NCBI GenBank assembly: GCA_963698265.1
Contig: CAVOQC010000005.1
Coordinates: 199,759 to 263,758, forward strand
DNA length: 64,000 nucleotides
From: FEB-7 sp963698265
GTDB lineage: Bacteria > Pseudomonadota > Gammaproteobacteria > Burkholderiales > Usitatibacteraceae
Reading direction: 5' to 3'
The position numbers and the translations under genes are program-made. This document shows, piece after piece, positions 49,754-59,363 of the stretch (the stretch's first letter is position 1; each line of letters opens with the position of its first letter). The notes under the pieces were generated by a model, which ran no database searches, was not told the origin of the DNA, and saw only the letters and a list, made by a program, of their open reading frames with translations.

Positions 49754-49804
49754 GGCGATCTCCTGGGTGGGTAGATGTCGATGCGCGAATCCTGCCGGGG
49801 CCAC

Positions 49805-49821
49805 CTTAACGCCGCCTTAAC
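49805..49821 (-). promoter_or_regulatory. Predicted QseB/PmrA-type operator upstream of shp
   Basis: CTTAAC at 49805-49810 and again at 49816-49821 with GCCGC between: a direct repeat of six-base half-sites 11 bases apart, the phasing of OmpR-family regulators and close to the PmrA/QseB box (CTTAA-N6-CTTAA). It lies about 52-68 bases before the shp ATG, where an activator would bind, and the operon itself encodes a QseB-like regulator. Confidence 0.6.
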
Positions 49822-49844
49822 GCCCCCGGCACGCGGTTCACGAA

Positions 49845-49910
49845 AACGGGGACGCTCCCCTATTTCGCTTGCGTCGCCCTTCTCATTCGAAATAGGGGAG
49901 CGTCCCCATT
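49845..49910. repeat. GGGGACGCTCCCC palindromic element, copy 4
   Basis: Perfect inverted arms (49845-49867 and 49888-49910, except the terminal bases) around a 20-base loop. Situated between the GGDEF-EAL stop and the shp promoter region; it could end the large upstream transcript. Confidence 0.88.
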
Positions 49911-49923
49911 CTCGCGTGGGCGC

Positions 49924-52900
49924 CTATTTCCGGGTGGTGCGGGGCTTCTTCGCGGGCGGGCGTTTCGGCGCGCGTTTCGGTGCGCGCCGGGGAAGCGCGG
50001 TTTTCTCCTCGACCGGCTCGCGGACCGCGAACTTCCCGCTTTCCTTCGCGATCCAGCGCTCGAACTGCGCCGCCGGCAAGGGCGGGCAGACGAGGTAGCC
50101 CTGGTAGAGGGCGCAACCGTGCTCGCGCAGGAAGGCGAGCTGCGTGGCCTTCTCGACGCCCTCGGCGACCACTTCCAGCCCCAGCCCGCGGGCGAGCCCC
50201 GTCACCGCGGCGACGATCGCCGCGCCGCCGCTCTCGGTGGAGCGGCGCGTTCCGCCGTCTATGTCGGCGACGAAGGACTTGTCGATCTTCAGCGTGTCCA
50301 CGGGCAGGTGGCGCAGGTGCGACAGGCTGGAGAACCCGGTGCCGAAGTCGTCGATCGCCACCCGGAAGCCCATGCGGCGCAGCTTGAGCAGCGTGAGGCT
50401 CACGCCCTCGACGTCGCGCACCATGCTGGTCTCCGTGATCTCGAGGGTGAGCCAGGTGGGCGCGCAGCCCGTGGCCGCGAGGATCGTCTCGAGCTCGGAG
50501 ACGATGGTGGCGTCGCGCAGCTGGCTCGCCGAGAGGTTCACGCACACCGTGAACGGGCCCATGCCGGCGGCGTGCCAGGCGGCGGACTGCCGGGCAGCGG
50601 CCTCGGTGATCCAGCGCCCGAGGTCGCGCATGAGACCGGCCTCCTCGGCGACCGGGATGAAGGTCGACGGCAGCACCAGGCCGCGCGACGGGTCGTGCCA
50701 GCGCACCAGCGCCTCCGCGTGGCAGACGCGGCCCGTGGCGACATCGAGGATCGGCTGGTAGTGCAGCTCGAACTCCCCCAGGCGGATCGCGCGCCGCAAC
50801 GCGGCCTCCAGCCCCAAGCGCTGGTCGCGGCGCTGCGCGAGCGAGCGGGAGAAGGCGCGGTAGCTGTTCCGGCCCAGCTCCTTCGCGTGGTACATCGCGG
50901 CGTCGGCGTTCTTCAGGAGCGTCTCCGGATCGTCGCCGTCCTCGGGGTACACCGCGTAGCCGAGGCTCGCACTCACCAGCACCTCGTGGCCGTCGATCGG
51001 GAAGGGGCGCATCACGTCGTCCAGGATCTTCTGCGCCACCCGGTCGGGGCCGCTGTCGCCCTCCAGGTCCTCGAGGACGACCACGAACTCGTCGCCCGAG
51101 AGGCGCACGAGCAGGTCGCTCTGCCGGAGCGAGCCGCGGATCCTGCGCGCGAGGTCCCTCAGCAGCTCGTCGCCCACGCGGTGGCCGAGCGTGTCGTTCA
51201 CGTCCTTGAAGTGGTCGAGATCCAGGAAGAGCACCGCGACGCCGTGCCCGTGGCGCTGCGCGCGCGCCAGCGCCGCGGAGAGCCGGTCGGGCAGCAGCAG
51301 CCGGTTGGGCAGCCCCGTGAGGCCGTCGTGGGTGGCCATGAACTGCAGGCGCTCCTCGGCCTGGATGCGCGAGGAGACGTCCTGCGCGAGCGACAGGATC
51401 GAGACGAGGCGACCCTCGGCGTCACGCAGCGCCGAGTTGTGCCACTCCACCCAGATCACCGAGCCGTCCTTGCGGTAGTTGCGGTTGAGGATCGTCGCGC
51501 TCGGCTCCGGCCCCTCCATCAGGCGGCGCACCATGGTGCCGACCGCTTCGGAATCCTCCTCGTAGACCAGGCGCAGCGTATCCAGGGGCCGGCCGAGGAC
51601 CTCGGCGGGGCCGAAGCCGAAGATCGTCTCGGCGTTGCCGGACCAGCGCACCACCTTGAGGCCCGGGTCCCACTCGATCACCGCAAGCGGCGTGTTGTCG
51701 AAGTGCGCGGACAGGATCGAGTTGGCGCGGCGCAGTTCCTCCTCGACGAGCTTCTGGTCGTGGATGTCGCTGGTGGCCGCGTAGTAGCCGAGGTAGTGTC
51801 CGCGGGAATCGCGGCGCGGGGTGAAGTCCACGTTCATCCAGCGGTTGCGGCCGTCGGCGAACGCGACCAGGCGCTCCACGCTCACGTGCTCGCCGGATTC
51901 CACGCGGCGCAGGATCGGGTCGAGCAGTTCCGCGCGGGCCGCACCCAGCACCTCCAGGACGCTCGCGCCGATCACCTCCCCGAGCGGGCGGCCGACGTAA
52001 GCGAGGAAGGCGTCGTTCACGTAGCGGTAGCGGCGCTGCGCGTCCACGTACACCATCGGCGTGGGGATCGAGTCGATCACCTGGCGCAGCTCGCGCTCCT
52101 TTTCCTCGATGGAGGCCTGGGCGGCCTTCAGGTCGTGGATGTCCGTGGACACCACGTAGTAGCCGAGGACGCGCCCCGCTTCATCCTTGCGCGGGGAGAG
52201 CTTCACGCGCACCCAGCGCTCCTCGTTTGTCCCCGGCACGCGCAGCCGGCGCTCGTAATAAACGGTTTCGCCCGCAATGGCGCGGTCGATTTGGGGCTGC
52301 AGGGACTGCACGAGCTCGGCCGGGTAGACGTCCTTCGGGAACTTGCCGAGGGTGTACTCGCGCGTGAAGCCGCGCGAGGCGAGGAAGATGTTGTTCACGA
52401 ACGTGCAGCCGCGCTCGAGGTCGATGTAGACGATCGCCTCGGGGATGTTCTCGGCGAAGAAGCGCAACTCCTCCTCGCGGGCGCGAAGTTCCGCCTGCGC
52501 CATCTTCAGGTCCTGCACGTCGTTGCCGACCACGTACATCCCGCGCACCTCGCCGTCGGGCCCCAGGTCGGGAACGGAGCGGCCGAGGATCCAGCGCCGC
52601 TCGCCGGAGGGCAGCACCAGCTCCCGCTCGTAGGTGGCCGTCTCGCCCGCGAGCACGCGGCGCACCATGGGCTCCAGCTCGGCAGCGGCCTTCGCGCCCA
52701 GGACCTCCGCGGCGGTCCGGCCGATGACGGCGTCGCGCGCCACGCCGCGGCCCTCGCAGAAGGCGCGGTTCACGAAGATGTAGCGCCGCTGCATGTCCAG
52801 GTAGGCCACCGCCACCGGGATGTTGTCGGTGAAGAGGCGAAGCTTCGCCTCCTGCTCGGCCAGGCGCTCCTGGGCGGTCTTCAGCTCGTGGATGTCGGTG

Positions 52901-54396
52901 CCGACGATGTAGTAGCCGGCGAAGGCGCCGTCCTCGCCGCGGTGGGGCTCCAGCCGCACCTGGAACCAGCGCTTGTCATTGCCGTCCGGGCCCACGAGGC
53001 GCTCGTAGGCGCAGGGTTCGCCGCGCTCCAGGCGGGCCACGAACGGCGCGTGGTACTGCGCCGCCGCCTCCTCGCCCATGATCTCGGCGACCGTGCGGCC
53101 AACGATCTCGGAAGCCGCCATGCCGCGGATGTGCTCGAAAGTCTTGTTCATGAACTGGTAGCGGAAGTCCGGACCCACGAAGGCGATGGCCTCGGGGATG
53201 TTCTCCGCGTAGAAGCGCAACTGGCGCTCCTGGCGCTCGAGGGCTTCGCGCAGCCGCCGGTCGTCGTCTATGTCGATCACGACCGAGAAGACGCCGCGGG
53301 TCTCGCCGTCGACCTTGTCGGGAATCAGGTTCACCCGCACCCAGCGCTGGGTGCCGTCGGGCGCCGCACCCTGGCGCTCGTAGACGACCTTCTCGCCGGC
53401 GAAGGCCCGCTCGAGCGGCGCGCGCACGACCTCGAGGATCTCGGGCGGATAGAGCTCCTCCAGCCGGCGGCCGACGGCGGATTCCACGGTGACGCCGCGC
53501 GGCCAGTCGAGGCCCGGCGTGTTCGCGAAACGCAGGCGCCGGTCCGCCCCGATGTAGGCCATGGGCACGCCCACGGTCTCGGTGACGAGCTGCAGCTCCC
53601 GGGTGCGGGCGAGGAGCGACTCCTTGAGGCGATGGTCCTCCTCGATGTCGACCAGCACCACGAGCGCGCCGCGCACCGTGCCGGTCTCGTCCTTGTCGGG
53701 AATCATGTAGCCGCGGATGCGGCGTTTTTCGCGGCCCGGCCACAGGGCCTCGCGCTCGTAGGTGACCGACTCTCCGGCCAGGGCGCGCTCGATCAGCGGC
53801 TGGCTCTGGGCGAGCACCGGCGGCGGCGCGAGGTCGCGAAAGTGGCGCCCGATCATGGCCTCGCGCGGCAATCCCGACCAGGCGACGCTCTGCGCATTGG
53901 CGAAGCGCAGGATGCCTTCGCGGTCGATGTAGGTGACGGGAAAGCCGATGGTGTCGGTGATGAGCGCCAGCTGGCGCTCGCGCGCCGCGATGGCCGCCTC
54001 CGCCTCCTTCAGGTGCTGGAGGTCCACGATCACCACGGCCACCCCGAGCACCTCCCCCGCCACGCGGACCGGGTGGTAGTGGGCGCGGACCCAGCGGCCT
54101 TCGTCGGGACCCTCCACCGTCAGGCGGTCCAGGACCTGTTCCTCGCCGGCGAGCGCGCGCGCGAGCACCTGGCGCCGCTCGTCCGGCGGCTCCTTGAGGG
54201 CCGCCTCGCTCAACGCGCGGCCCAGGAGTTCCGCTTCCTTCCTGCCGGCGAAGTCGAGGTAGGCGCCGTTCACATAGCGGTAGCGAAGCTCGCGGTCGAT
54301 CACGCAGCAGGGCAGGCCGAGCAGGTCGAAGCCCGGTTGCATGTCTGCGAGGGCCGAGTCGAGCGCGTCCTGGGGGCGGAGAGTGAAAGCGGGCAT
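49924..54396 (-). CDS. Giant c-di-GMP signalling protein: eight PAS domains, GGDEF, EAL
   Basis: A 1490-aa soluble protein. Eight PAS domains in tandem occupy residues 20-1045 (each recognisable by a phrase like IPVAVAYLDMQRRY or IPTPMVYVDAQRRY and a PAC end such as YYVVSTDIHDLK). Then a GGDEF domain with LVRLSGDEFVVVLED (Ser replaces the first Gly) and a complete EAL domain: EALVRWHDP, ETSMVRD, DDFGTGFSSLSHLR, LKIDKSFV, EGVEKATQL. The phosphodiesterase is probably active; cyclase activity is uncertain. No membrane helix is seen. ATG 54396 is preferred over ATG 54477, which would overlap the divergent gene. Confidence 0.94.
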   Translation of the reverse strand: MPAFTLRPQDALDSALADMQPGFDLLGLPCCVIDRELRYRYVNGAYLDFAGRKEAELLGRALSEAALKEPPDERRQVLARALAGEEQVLDRLTVEGPDEGRWVRAHYHPVRVAGEVLGVAVVIVDLQHLKEAEAAIAARERQLALITDTIGFPVTYIDREGILRFANAQSVAWSGLPREAMIGRHFRDLAPPPVLAQSQPLIERALAGESVTYEREALWPGREKRRIRGYMIPDKDETGTVRGALVVLVDIEEDHRLKESLLARTRELQLVTETVGVPMAYIGADRRLRFANTPGLDWPRGVTVESAVGRRLEELYPPEILEVVRAPLERAFAGEKVVYERQGAAPDGTQRWVRVNLIPDKVDGETRGVFSVVIDIDDDRRLREALERQERQLRFYAENIPEAIAFVGPDFRYQFMNKTFEHIRGMAASEIVGRTVAEIMGEEAAAQYHAPFVARLERGEPCAYERLVGPDGNDKRWFQVRLEPHRGEDGAFAGYYIVGTDIHELKTAQERLAEQEAKLRLFTDNIPVAVAYLDMQRRYIFVNRAFCEGRGVARDAVIGRTAAEVLGAKAAAELEPMVRRVLAGETATYERELVLPSGERRWILGRSVPDLGPDGEVRGMYVVGNDVQDLKMAQAELRAREEELRFFAENIPEAIVYIDLERGCTFVNNIFLASRGFTREYTLGKFPKDVYPAELVQSLQPQIDRAIAGETVYYERRLRVPGTNEERWVRVKLSPRKDEAGRVLGYYVVSTDIHDLKAAQASIEEKERELRQVIDSIPTPMVYVDAQRRYRYVNDAFLAYVGRPLGEVIGASVLEVLGAARAELLDPILRRVESGEHVSVERLVAFADGRNRWMNVDFTPRRDSRGHYLGYYAATSDIHDQKLVEEELRRANSILSAHFDNTPLAVIEWDPGLKVVRWSGNAETIFGFGPAEVLGRPLDTLRLVYEEDSEAVGTMVRRLMEGPEPSATILNRNYRKDGSVIWVEWHNSALRDAEGRLVSILSLAQDVSSRIQAEERLQFMATHDGLTGLPNRLLLPDRLSAALARAQRHGHGVAVLFLDLDHFKDVNDTLGHRVGDELLRDLARRIRGSLRQSDLLVRLSGDEFVVVLEDLEGDSGPDRVAQKILDDVMRPFPIDGHEVLVSASLGYAVYPEDGDDPETLLKNADAAMYHAKELGRNSYRAFSRSLAQRRDQRLGLEAALRRAIRLGEFELHYQPILDVATGRVCHAEALVRWHDPSRGLVLPSTFIPVAEEAGLMRDLGRWITEAAARQSAAWHAAGMGPFTVCVNLSASQLRDATIVSELETILAATGCAPTWLTLEITETSMVRDVEGVSLTLLKLRRMGFRVAIDDFGTGFSSLSHLRHLPVDTLKIDKSFVADIDGGTRRSTESGGAAIVAAVTGLARGLGLEVVAEGVEKATQLAFLREHGCALYQGYLVCPPLPAAQFERWIAKESGKFAVREPVEEKTALPRRAPKRAPKRPPAKKPRTTRK

Positions 54397-54475
54397 TGCG
54401 GGCTCTGGTTTCGGGCAGTGTAAGCGTTCGGCCGCCCGGTCCCAAGGCGGGGCGGTAAAATCCCGGTATCCCGCC

Positions 54476-55819
54476 ATGAACCTTCATCGACTCCTTGCCG
54501 AACGCGCGGCCGAATCGCGCCCCGTGCGCGTCGTGCTCATCGGCGCCGGCAAGTTCGGCTCCATGTACCTGTCGCAGGCACGGCGCACCACGGGCATCCA
54601 CCTGCTGGCGGTGGCCGACCTCGACCCGGCACGCGCGAACGCCTCGCTGCAGCGGGTGGGGTGGGAGGCGGCTGCGCTCGGCGCGAAGTCATTCGAAGAA
54701 GCCTTGAAGCAAGGAAGCACCCACCTCACCGACGATGCCGCCGCCGCCATTGCCCACCCGGCCACCGAAGTGGTGATCGACGCGACCGGCAGCCCCGCGG
54801 CGGGCATCCGCCACGTCCTCGCGTGCTGCGCGGCGGGCAAGCACATCGTGATGGTGAACGTGGAGGCCGACGCGCTCGCCGGCCCGATCCTCGCGCGCAT
54901 GGCGAAGCAGGCGGGCATCGTCTATTCGCTCGCCTACGGCGACCAGCCCGCGCTCATCTGCGAGCAGGTGGACTGGGCGAGAGCCGCGGGCTTCGAGGTC
55001 GTCGCCGCCGGCAAGGGCACCAAGTACCTGCCGGCCTACCACGCCTCCACGCCGGAGACGGTGTGGGGCCACTACGGATTCACGCCCGAGACTGTCGCCA
55101 AGGGCGACTTCAACGCGCAGATGTTCAATTCCTTCCTCGACGGCACGAAGAGCGCCATCGAGATGGCGGCGGTGGCGAACGCGACGGGCTTGCGCGCCGC
55201 GCCCGGCGGGCTGGAGTTCCCGCCCTGCGGCGTGGACGACCTCGCGCGCGTGCTGCGCCCCAAGGCCGACGGCGGCCACCTCCATCATCGGGGCCAGGTG
55301 GAAGTGATCTCGAGCGTGGAGCGCGACGGCCGCCCCGTCTTCCGCGACCTGCGCTGGGGCGTCTACGTCACTTTCGCTGCCGGCCACCCGTACGTGCGCC
55401 GCTGCTTCCAGGAGTACGGGATCGTGACCGACCCCTCGGGCGAATACGCCTCGATGTACAAGCCGAGCCACCTGATCGGGCTGGAGCTCGGCATCAGCGT
55501 GGCAAGCGTGGCGGTGCGGGGCGAGGCCACGGGTGCCGCCACGGGCTGGAGAGGCGACTGCGTGGCCACCGCAAAGCGCGATCTCAAGTCGGGCGAGACG
55601 CTCGACGGCGAGGGCGGCTACACGGTGTACGGCAAGCTCATGCCGGCGGCGGACTCGCTGAAGGCCGGGGCGCTGCCCATCGGGCTCGCGCACCAGGTGA
55701 AGCTCGTGCGCGACGTGCCCGCGGGCAAGGCGGTGTCGTGGGCCGACGTCGCCATCGACGAGACCGCGGAAGCCGTGAAGATCCGCCGGGAAATGGAACG
55801 CGAAGGCGCCGACGCATGA
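54476..55819 (+). CDS. NAD(P)-binding oxidoreductase with SAF domain
   Basis: A 447-aa cytoplasmic protein. The N-terminus is a Rossmann fold (VRVVLIGAGKFGSMYLSQ, VVIDATGSPAAGIRHVL) as in homoserine dehydrogenase-like proteins; the C-terminal part ends with an SAF domain (TAKRDLKSGETLDGEGGYTVYGKLMPA). Related proteins act on sugar-acid or amino-acid derivatives, but no substrate is proven. Its TGA overlaps the next ATG by four bases, coupling it with the PLP enzyme. Confidence 0.88.
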   Translation: MNLHRLLAERAAESRPVRVVLIGAGKFGSMYLSQARRTTGIHLLAVADLDPARANASLQRVGWEAAALGAKSFEEALKQGSTHLTDDAAAAIAHPATEVVIDATGSPAAGIRHVLACCAAGKHIVMVNVEADALAGPILARMAKQAGIVYSLAYGDQPALICEQVDWARAAGFEVVAAGKGTKYLPAYHASTPETVWGHYGFTPETVAKGDFNAQMFNSFLDGTKSAIEMAAVANATGLRAAPGGLEFPPCGVDDLARVLRPKADGGHLHHRGQVEVISSVERDGRPVFRDLRWGVYVTFAAGHPYVRRCFQEYGIVTDPSGEYASMYKPSHLIGLELGISVASVAVRGEATGAATGWRGDCVATAKRDLKSGETLDGEGGYTVYGKLMPAADSLKAGALPIGLAHQVKLVRDVPAGKAVSWADVAIDETAEAVKIRREMEREGADA

Positions 55820-56991
55820 AGAAGGCCACGAAGCTCGTCCACGCGGGGCGCCGCGCGGAGAACCCGCCGGGGACGGTGAACCTGCCGGTGGCGCGCGCCT
55901 CCACCGTGCTCTTCGAGAGCCTCGAACACCTGGCGCAGACGCAGAAGCGCTTCGACGCGGGCGAGCCGGTCGCCACCTACGGCATCGTCAACATGCCGCA
56001 GCGCAACGCCTTCGAGGAACTCGTGTGCGCGCTCGAGGGCGGCCACCGCGCGGTGACGGTTCCCTCGGGTCTCGCCGCCGTCGCGGTCGCGATCATGGCC
56101 GCGGTGAAGGCGGGCGACCACGTGCTGATGGTCGATTCCGTCTACGGCCCCACGCGCCACTTCTGCGACCACACGCTCGCGAAGTTCGGCGTGGCGACCA
56201 CGTACTACGACCCGCTCGCGAGCGGCGAGGCGGTCACGGCCCTCATGCAGCCCAACACCACCGTGGTCTACGTGGAGAGCCCGGGATCCCTCACCTTCGA
56301 GGTGCAGGACATCCCGGCCATCGCCAAGGCCGCGCACGCGAAGGGCGCCTTCGTGATCGCGGACAACGCCTGGGCGACGGGGTTCTTCTACCCGGTGATG
56401 GAACACGGCGCCGATCTCGTCGTGCAGCCCGCGACCAAGTACCTCGGCGGACATTCCGACGTGCTGCTCGGCGCGGTGGTCGCGAACGAACGCGCCTGGC
56501 CGCTGCTGCACGCCACCTCCCGCGACCTGGGCCAGACTGCGAGCCCGGACGACATCTACCTCATGGTGCGCGGCATGCGCACGCTCGCGCTGCGGCTGGA
56601 AAAACAGGGTGCTGCCGCGCTGGACATCGCGCGCCGTCTCGAAGGCCGCCCCGAGGTGAAGCGCGTGCTGCACCCGGCGCTCGCGAGCGACCCCGGCCAC
56701 GCGTTGTGGAAGCGCGACTTCACCGGTTCCTCCGGGCTCTTCGGCGTGGAGCTTGCGCCCTGCACGCCCGCCCAGGTGGCGGCCTTCGTGGACCACTGCG
56801 AACTCTTCGGCATCGGCTACAGCTGGGGCGGATTCGAGAGCCTCGTCATCCCCGCGAACCTGCGCCACGGGCGCAAGGTGCGCCCCTGGACCGGCGGCCC
56901 GCTCATCCGCCTGCACATCGGGCTGGAAGATCCCGCGGACCTGCTGGCGGATCTCGACGCCGCCTTCGCGCGGCTCGCCGCCGCGGCCTGA
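55816..56991 (+). CDS. metC: Cystathionine beta-lyase-like PLP enzyme
   Basis: A 391-aa gamma-family PLP enzyme. Motifs: TKLVHAGRRAENPPGTVNLPV, the cofactor region VPSGLAAVAVAIMAAV, DNAWATGFFYPV, and the Schiff-base lysine in QPATKYLGGHSDVLLG. YSWGGFESLV near the C-terminus is characteristic of cystathionine beta-lyase. It would release homocysteine, or act as a C-S lyase on other substrates. Co-translated with the SAF oxidoreductase. Confidence 0.93.
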   Translation: MKKATKLVHAGRRAENPPGTVNLPVARASTVLFESLEHLAQTQKRFDAGEPVATYGIVNMPQRNAFEELVCALEGGHRAVTVPSGLAAVAVAIMAAVKAGDHVLMVDSVYGPTRHFCDHTLAKFGVATTYYDPLASGEAVTALMQPNTTVVYVESPGSLTFEVQDIPAIAKAAHAKGAFVIADNAWATGFFYPVMEHGADLVVQPATKYLGGHSDVLLGAVVANERAWPLLHATSRDLGQTASPDDIYLMVRGMRTLALRLEKQGAAALDIARRLEGRPEVKRVLHPALASDPGHALWKRDFTGSSGLFGVELAPCTPAQVAAFVDHCELFGIGYSWGGFESLVIPANLRHGRKVRPWTGGPLIRLHIGLEDPADLLADLDAAFARLAAAA

Positions 56992-56996
56992 TCGCC

Positions 56997-57899
56997 ATGA
57001 CGCCGGAACTGCGCGCCGCGCTCGAAGGCGCGGTGATGGAGGCCACGCGCGCGGACTGGTCGCTTCTCGCGGCCGAGCCCGTCTCCGGCGGCTGCATCCA
57101 CACGGCGCTGTGCCTGCGCGGCGAGGACGCGGATGGAAAGACGAAACACTTCGCGAAGCTCGCCGACATGTCACACGAGCCCCTGCTGGCCGCGGAAGCC
57201 GAGGGGCTTGCCGCAATTCGCGCGGCGGGCGCGATTCGCGTGCCGGCGCAGATTGCGCGCGGCGACGACGGCGAGACGGCGTGGCTCATCCTCGAATGGC
57301 TGGACCTGGTACCGCTCTCGCCCGCTGCGGGTGCCGCGCTCGGCCGCGCGCTCGCCGCGCAGCACCGCGCGCCGCAGGAGAAGTTCGGGTGGAAGCAGGA
57401 CAACTTCATCGGCGCCTCGCCCCAGGCGAACGGCTGGAGCGGCGACTGGCTCGCATTCTGGCGCGACAAGCGCATCCACGCGCAGCTCAGGATGGCGATG
57501 GCCAAGCGCTACCCGTCGAAGCTGATCGACCGGGGCGAGCGGCTCCTTACCGACTGCGACGCCTTCTTCCGCACGCACACGCCGGTGCCCTCGCTGCTGC
57601 ACGGCGATCTCTGGGGCGGCAACGCGGCCGCACTCGCCGACGGCACGCCGGTGGTCTTCGACCCGGCTGTCTACTGCGGCGACCGCGAGGCGGACCTCGC
57701 GATGACGGAACTCTTCGGCGGCTTCCCGAAGGATTTTCTCGCGGCCTACCGCGACGCCTGGCCGCTGGACGACGGCTACCCCGTGCGCCGCGACTTCTAC
57801 AACCTCTACCACGTGCTCAACCACGCGAACCTTTTCTCCGGCGGCTACGTGGAGCAATCGGCGAGGCTCGTCGAGCGGCTGATCGCCGAGATCCGGTAG
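56997..57899 (+). CDS. Fructosamine kinase family protein
   Basis: A 300-aa kinase of the FN3K/APH fold: VSGGCIHTALCL at the nucleotide loop, FAKLADMSHEPLLAAEAEGL with the ATP lysine, and the catalytic SLLHGDLWGGNAA followed by VFDPAVYCGDREADLAM. Bacterial members phosphorylate ribulosamine or fructosamine adducts and so repair glycated proteins. Starts five bases after the metC stop. Confidence 0.93.
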   Translation: MTPELRAALEGAVMEATRADWSLLAAEPVSGGCIHTALCLRGEDADGKTKHFAKLADMSHEPLLAAEAEGLAAIRAAGAIRVPAQIARGDDGETAWLILEWLDLVPLSPAAGAALGRALAAQHRAPQEKFGWKQDNFIGASPQANGWSGDWLAFWRDKRIHAQLRMAMAKRYPSKLIDRGERLLTDCDAFFRTHTPVPSLLHGDLWGGNAAALADGTPVVFDPAVYCGDREADLAMTELFGGFPKDFLAAYRDAWPLDDGYPVRRDFYNLYHVLNHANLFSGGYVEQSARLVERLIAEIR

Positions 57900-57901
57900 C
57901 G

Positions 57902-58612
57902 ATGCGGCTCGCGCTGGCGAAGTGGACGCTGGGCCCGTGGCTTCTCGCCCAGGGCCGGCGCGTGCGGCGCGAGACACCGGTGCTGCCCGAACCCACGGGC
58001 CCGCGCGAAGGCGAGGCTGGGGAGGGCCGGGCGCTTCGACTGCTGATCGTGGGAGATTCGGCCGGCGCGGGCGTGGGAGCGGCGACGCAAGACGAGGCGC
58101 TCGCCGGGCGGCTCGTGGCGATCCTCGGCACGCGCTATCGCGTGCAGTGGCGCGTCGCGGCCAGCACCGGCGCGACGACGGCTTGGACCCTGCGCGAGCT
58201 CGAGCGCCTCGAGCCCTTCGCCGCAGACACGGTGGTGACCTCGCTCGGCGTGAACGACGTGACGGGCGAGGTGGGTGTTTCGCGATTCCTCGCACAACAG
58301 GCGCGGCTGCGCGCCTTGCTGCGCGAGCGCTTCGGCGCGCGGCTCGTCCTGGTTTCCGGCCTGCCGCCGATGCACCTCTTCCCGGCGCTGCCGCAGCCGC
58401 TGCGCTGGTACCTGGGGGCGCGGGCCCGCGAACTCGACCGCGCGCTCGCCGCCGTGCTGCCCGACGGGCAGGGCGCGGAGTTCCTCCCTTTCGAGGGCGG
58501 GCTCGACGCCCCGCACATGGCCGCGGACGGCTTCCACCCCGGCCCGGCGGTGTACCGGGCGTGGGCCGAGGCCGCGGCGCGGCGCATCGTCGCAGCCTTC
58601 GCGCGAGGCTGA
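57902..58612 (+). CDS. SGNH/GDSL-type esterase
   Basis: A 236-aa hydrolase. Block I LLIVGDSAGAGVGA has the nucleophile Ser, block III SLGVNDVTG the oxyanion Asn, and block V AADGFHPGPAVY the Asp-His pair. The first ~20 residues (LALAKWTLGPWLLAQGRRVRR) could be a membrane anchor. Substrate unknown. Two bases after the FN3K stop, so part of the same run of genes. Confidence 0.9.
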   Translation: MRLALAKWTLGPWLLAQGRRVRRETPVLPEPTGPREGEAGEGRALRLLIVGDSAGAGVGAATQDEALAGRLVAILGTRYRVQWRVAASTGATTAWTLRELERLEPFAADTVVTSLGVNDVTGEVGVSRFLAQQARLRALLRERFGARLVLVSGLPPMHLFPALPQPLRWYLGARARELDRALAAVLPDGQGAEFLPFEGGLDAPHMAADGFHPGPAVYRAWAEAAARRIVAAFARG

Positions 58613-58698
58613 CGGGAACGCCCGCGCGAACCGCGTACCATGGGCCAGGGCCTTCCTTCCATCGAGGGAACGGCCACCCGACACCACCGGAGCGCCGC

Positions 58699-59355
58699 TT
58701 GCTGGGCTACCAGGTCGAAACCAGCACCCACCGCATCAGATCGCTCGACTACCAGGTGCGCGCGCTGGCAGACCGCAGGCAGTTTTCCGACCCCGAAGGC
58801 GAGGCGGAGCGCGCGGGCGTGACGCCCTCCTCGTGGCCGATGTTCGGCGTGGTCTGGCCGGCGGGCGTGGCACTTGCCGAGGCGATGGCGGTGATCGCGA
58901 TCGCGGGCCGGCGCATCCTCGAGGTGGGCTGCGGGCTCGGGCTCGCGAGCCTGGTGCTCGCGCGGCGCGGAGCAGACATCACCGCGAGCGACCACCATCC
59001 GCTCGCCGGGGAGTTCCTGCGCCACAACACGAACTTGAACCACATGGCGCCGATCCCCTTCAGCCTCGCGCCGTGGGGCGGGCCGGACCCGGGGATCGGG
59101 CGCTTCGACCTCGTGATCGGCGCGGACGTGCTCTACGAGCACGAGCACCCGAAGCTGCTGGCAGGCTTTCTCGCGCTGCACGCGAACCCCGTCGTGCAAT
59201 TCGTCATGGCGGACGCGGGCCGCGGGCATTGCGGGCGCTTCAACACGCAGATGCAGGCGCAGGGCTACACGCGCGTCGAAAGGCGCGTGCAGTTCGGCGA
59301 CGGCTGGCCGCCGGGGACGGGGGGCAGGATCCTCACCTACGACCGCGCGGCGTAG
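58699..59355 (+). CDS. Class I SAM-dependent methyltransferase (METTL21/16-like)
   Basis: A 218-aa methyltransferase. Motif I is ILEVGCGLGLASLVLARRG, then ITASDHHPLAGEFL and LVIGADVLYEHEHP, the DxxYxxE-type post-motif of protein lysine methyltransferase relatives. No ATG exists in frame; TTG 58699 follows GGAG with six bases spacing and is the likely start. It ends nine bases from the convergent integrase stop, marking the left edge of the integron. Confidence 0.85.
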   Translation: MLGYQVETSTHRIRSLDYQVRALADRRQFSDPEGEAERAGVTPSSWPMFGVVWPAGVALAEAMAVIAIAGRRILEVGCGLGLASLVLARRGADITASDHHPLAGEFLRHNTNLNHMAPIPFSLAPWGGPDPGIGRFDLVIGADVLYEHEHPKLLAGFLALHANPVVQFVMADAGRGHCGRFNTQMQAQGYTRVERRVQFGDGWPPGTGGRILTYDRAA

Positions 59356-59363
59356 GGCGCCGC

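Noticed and set aside
50119..54423. Plus-strand open frame of 1434 codons opposite the PAS-GGDEF-EAL gene
   Set aside because: Its translation is Arg/Ala/His/Asp-rich low complexity without motifs, while the minus strand shows clear domains. It is a GC-driven shadow.
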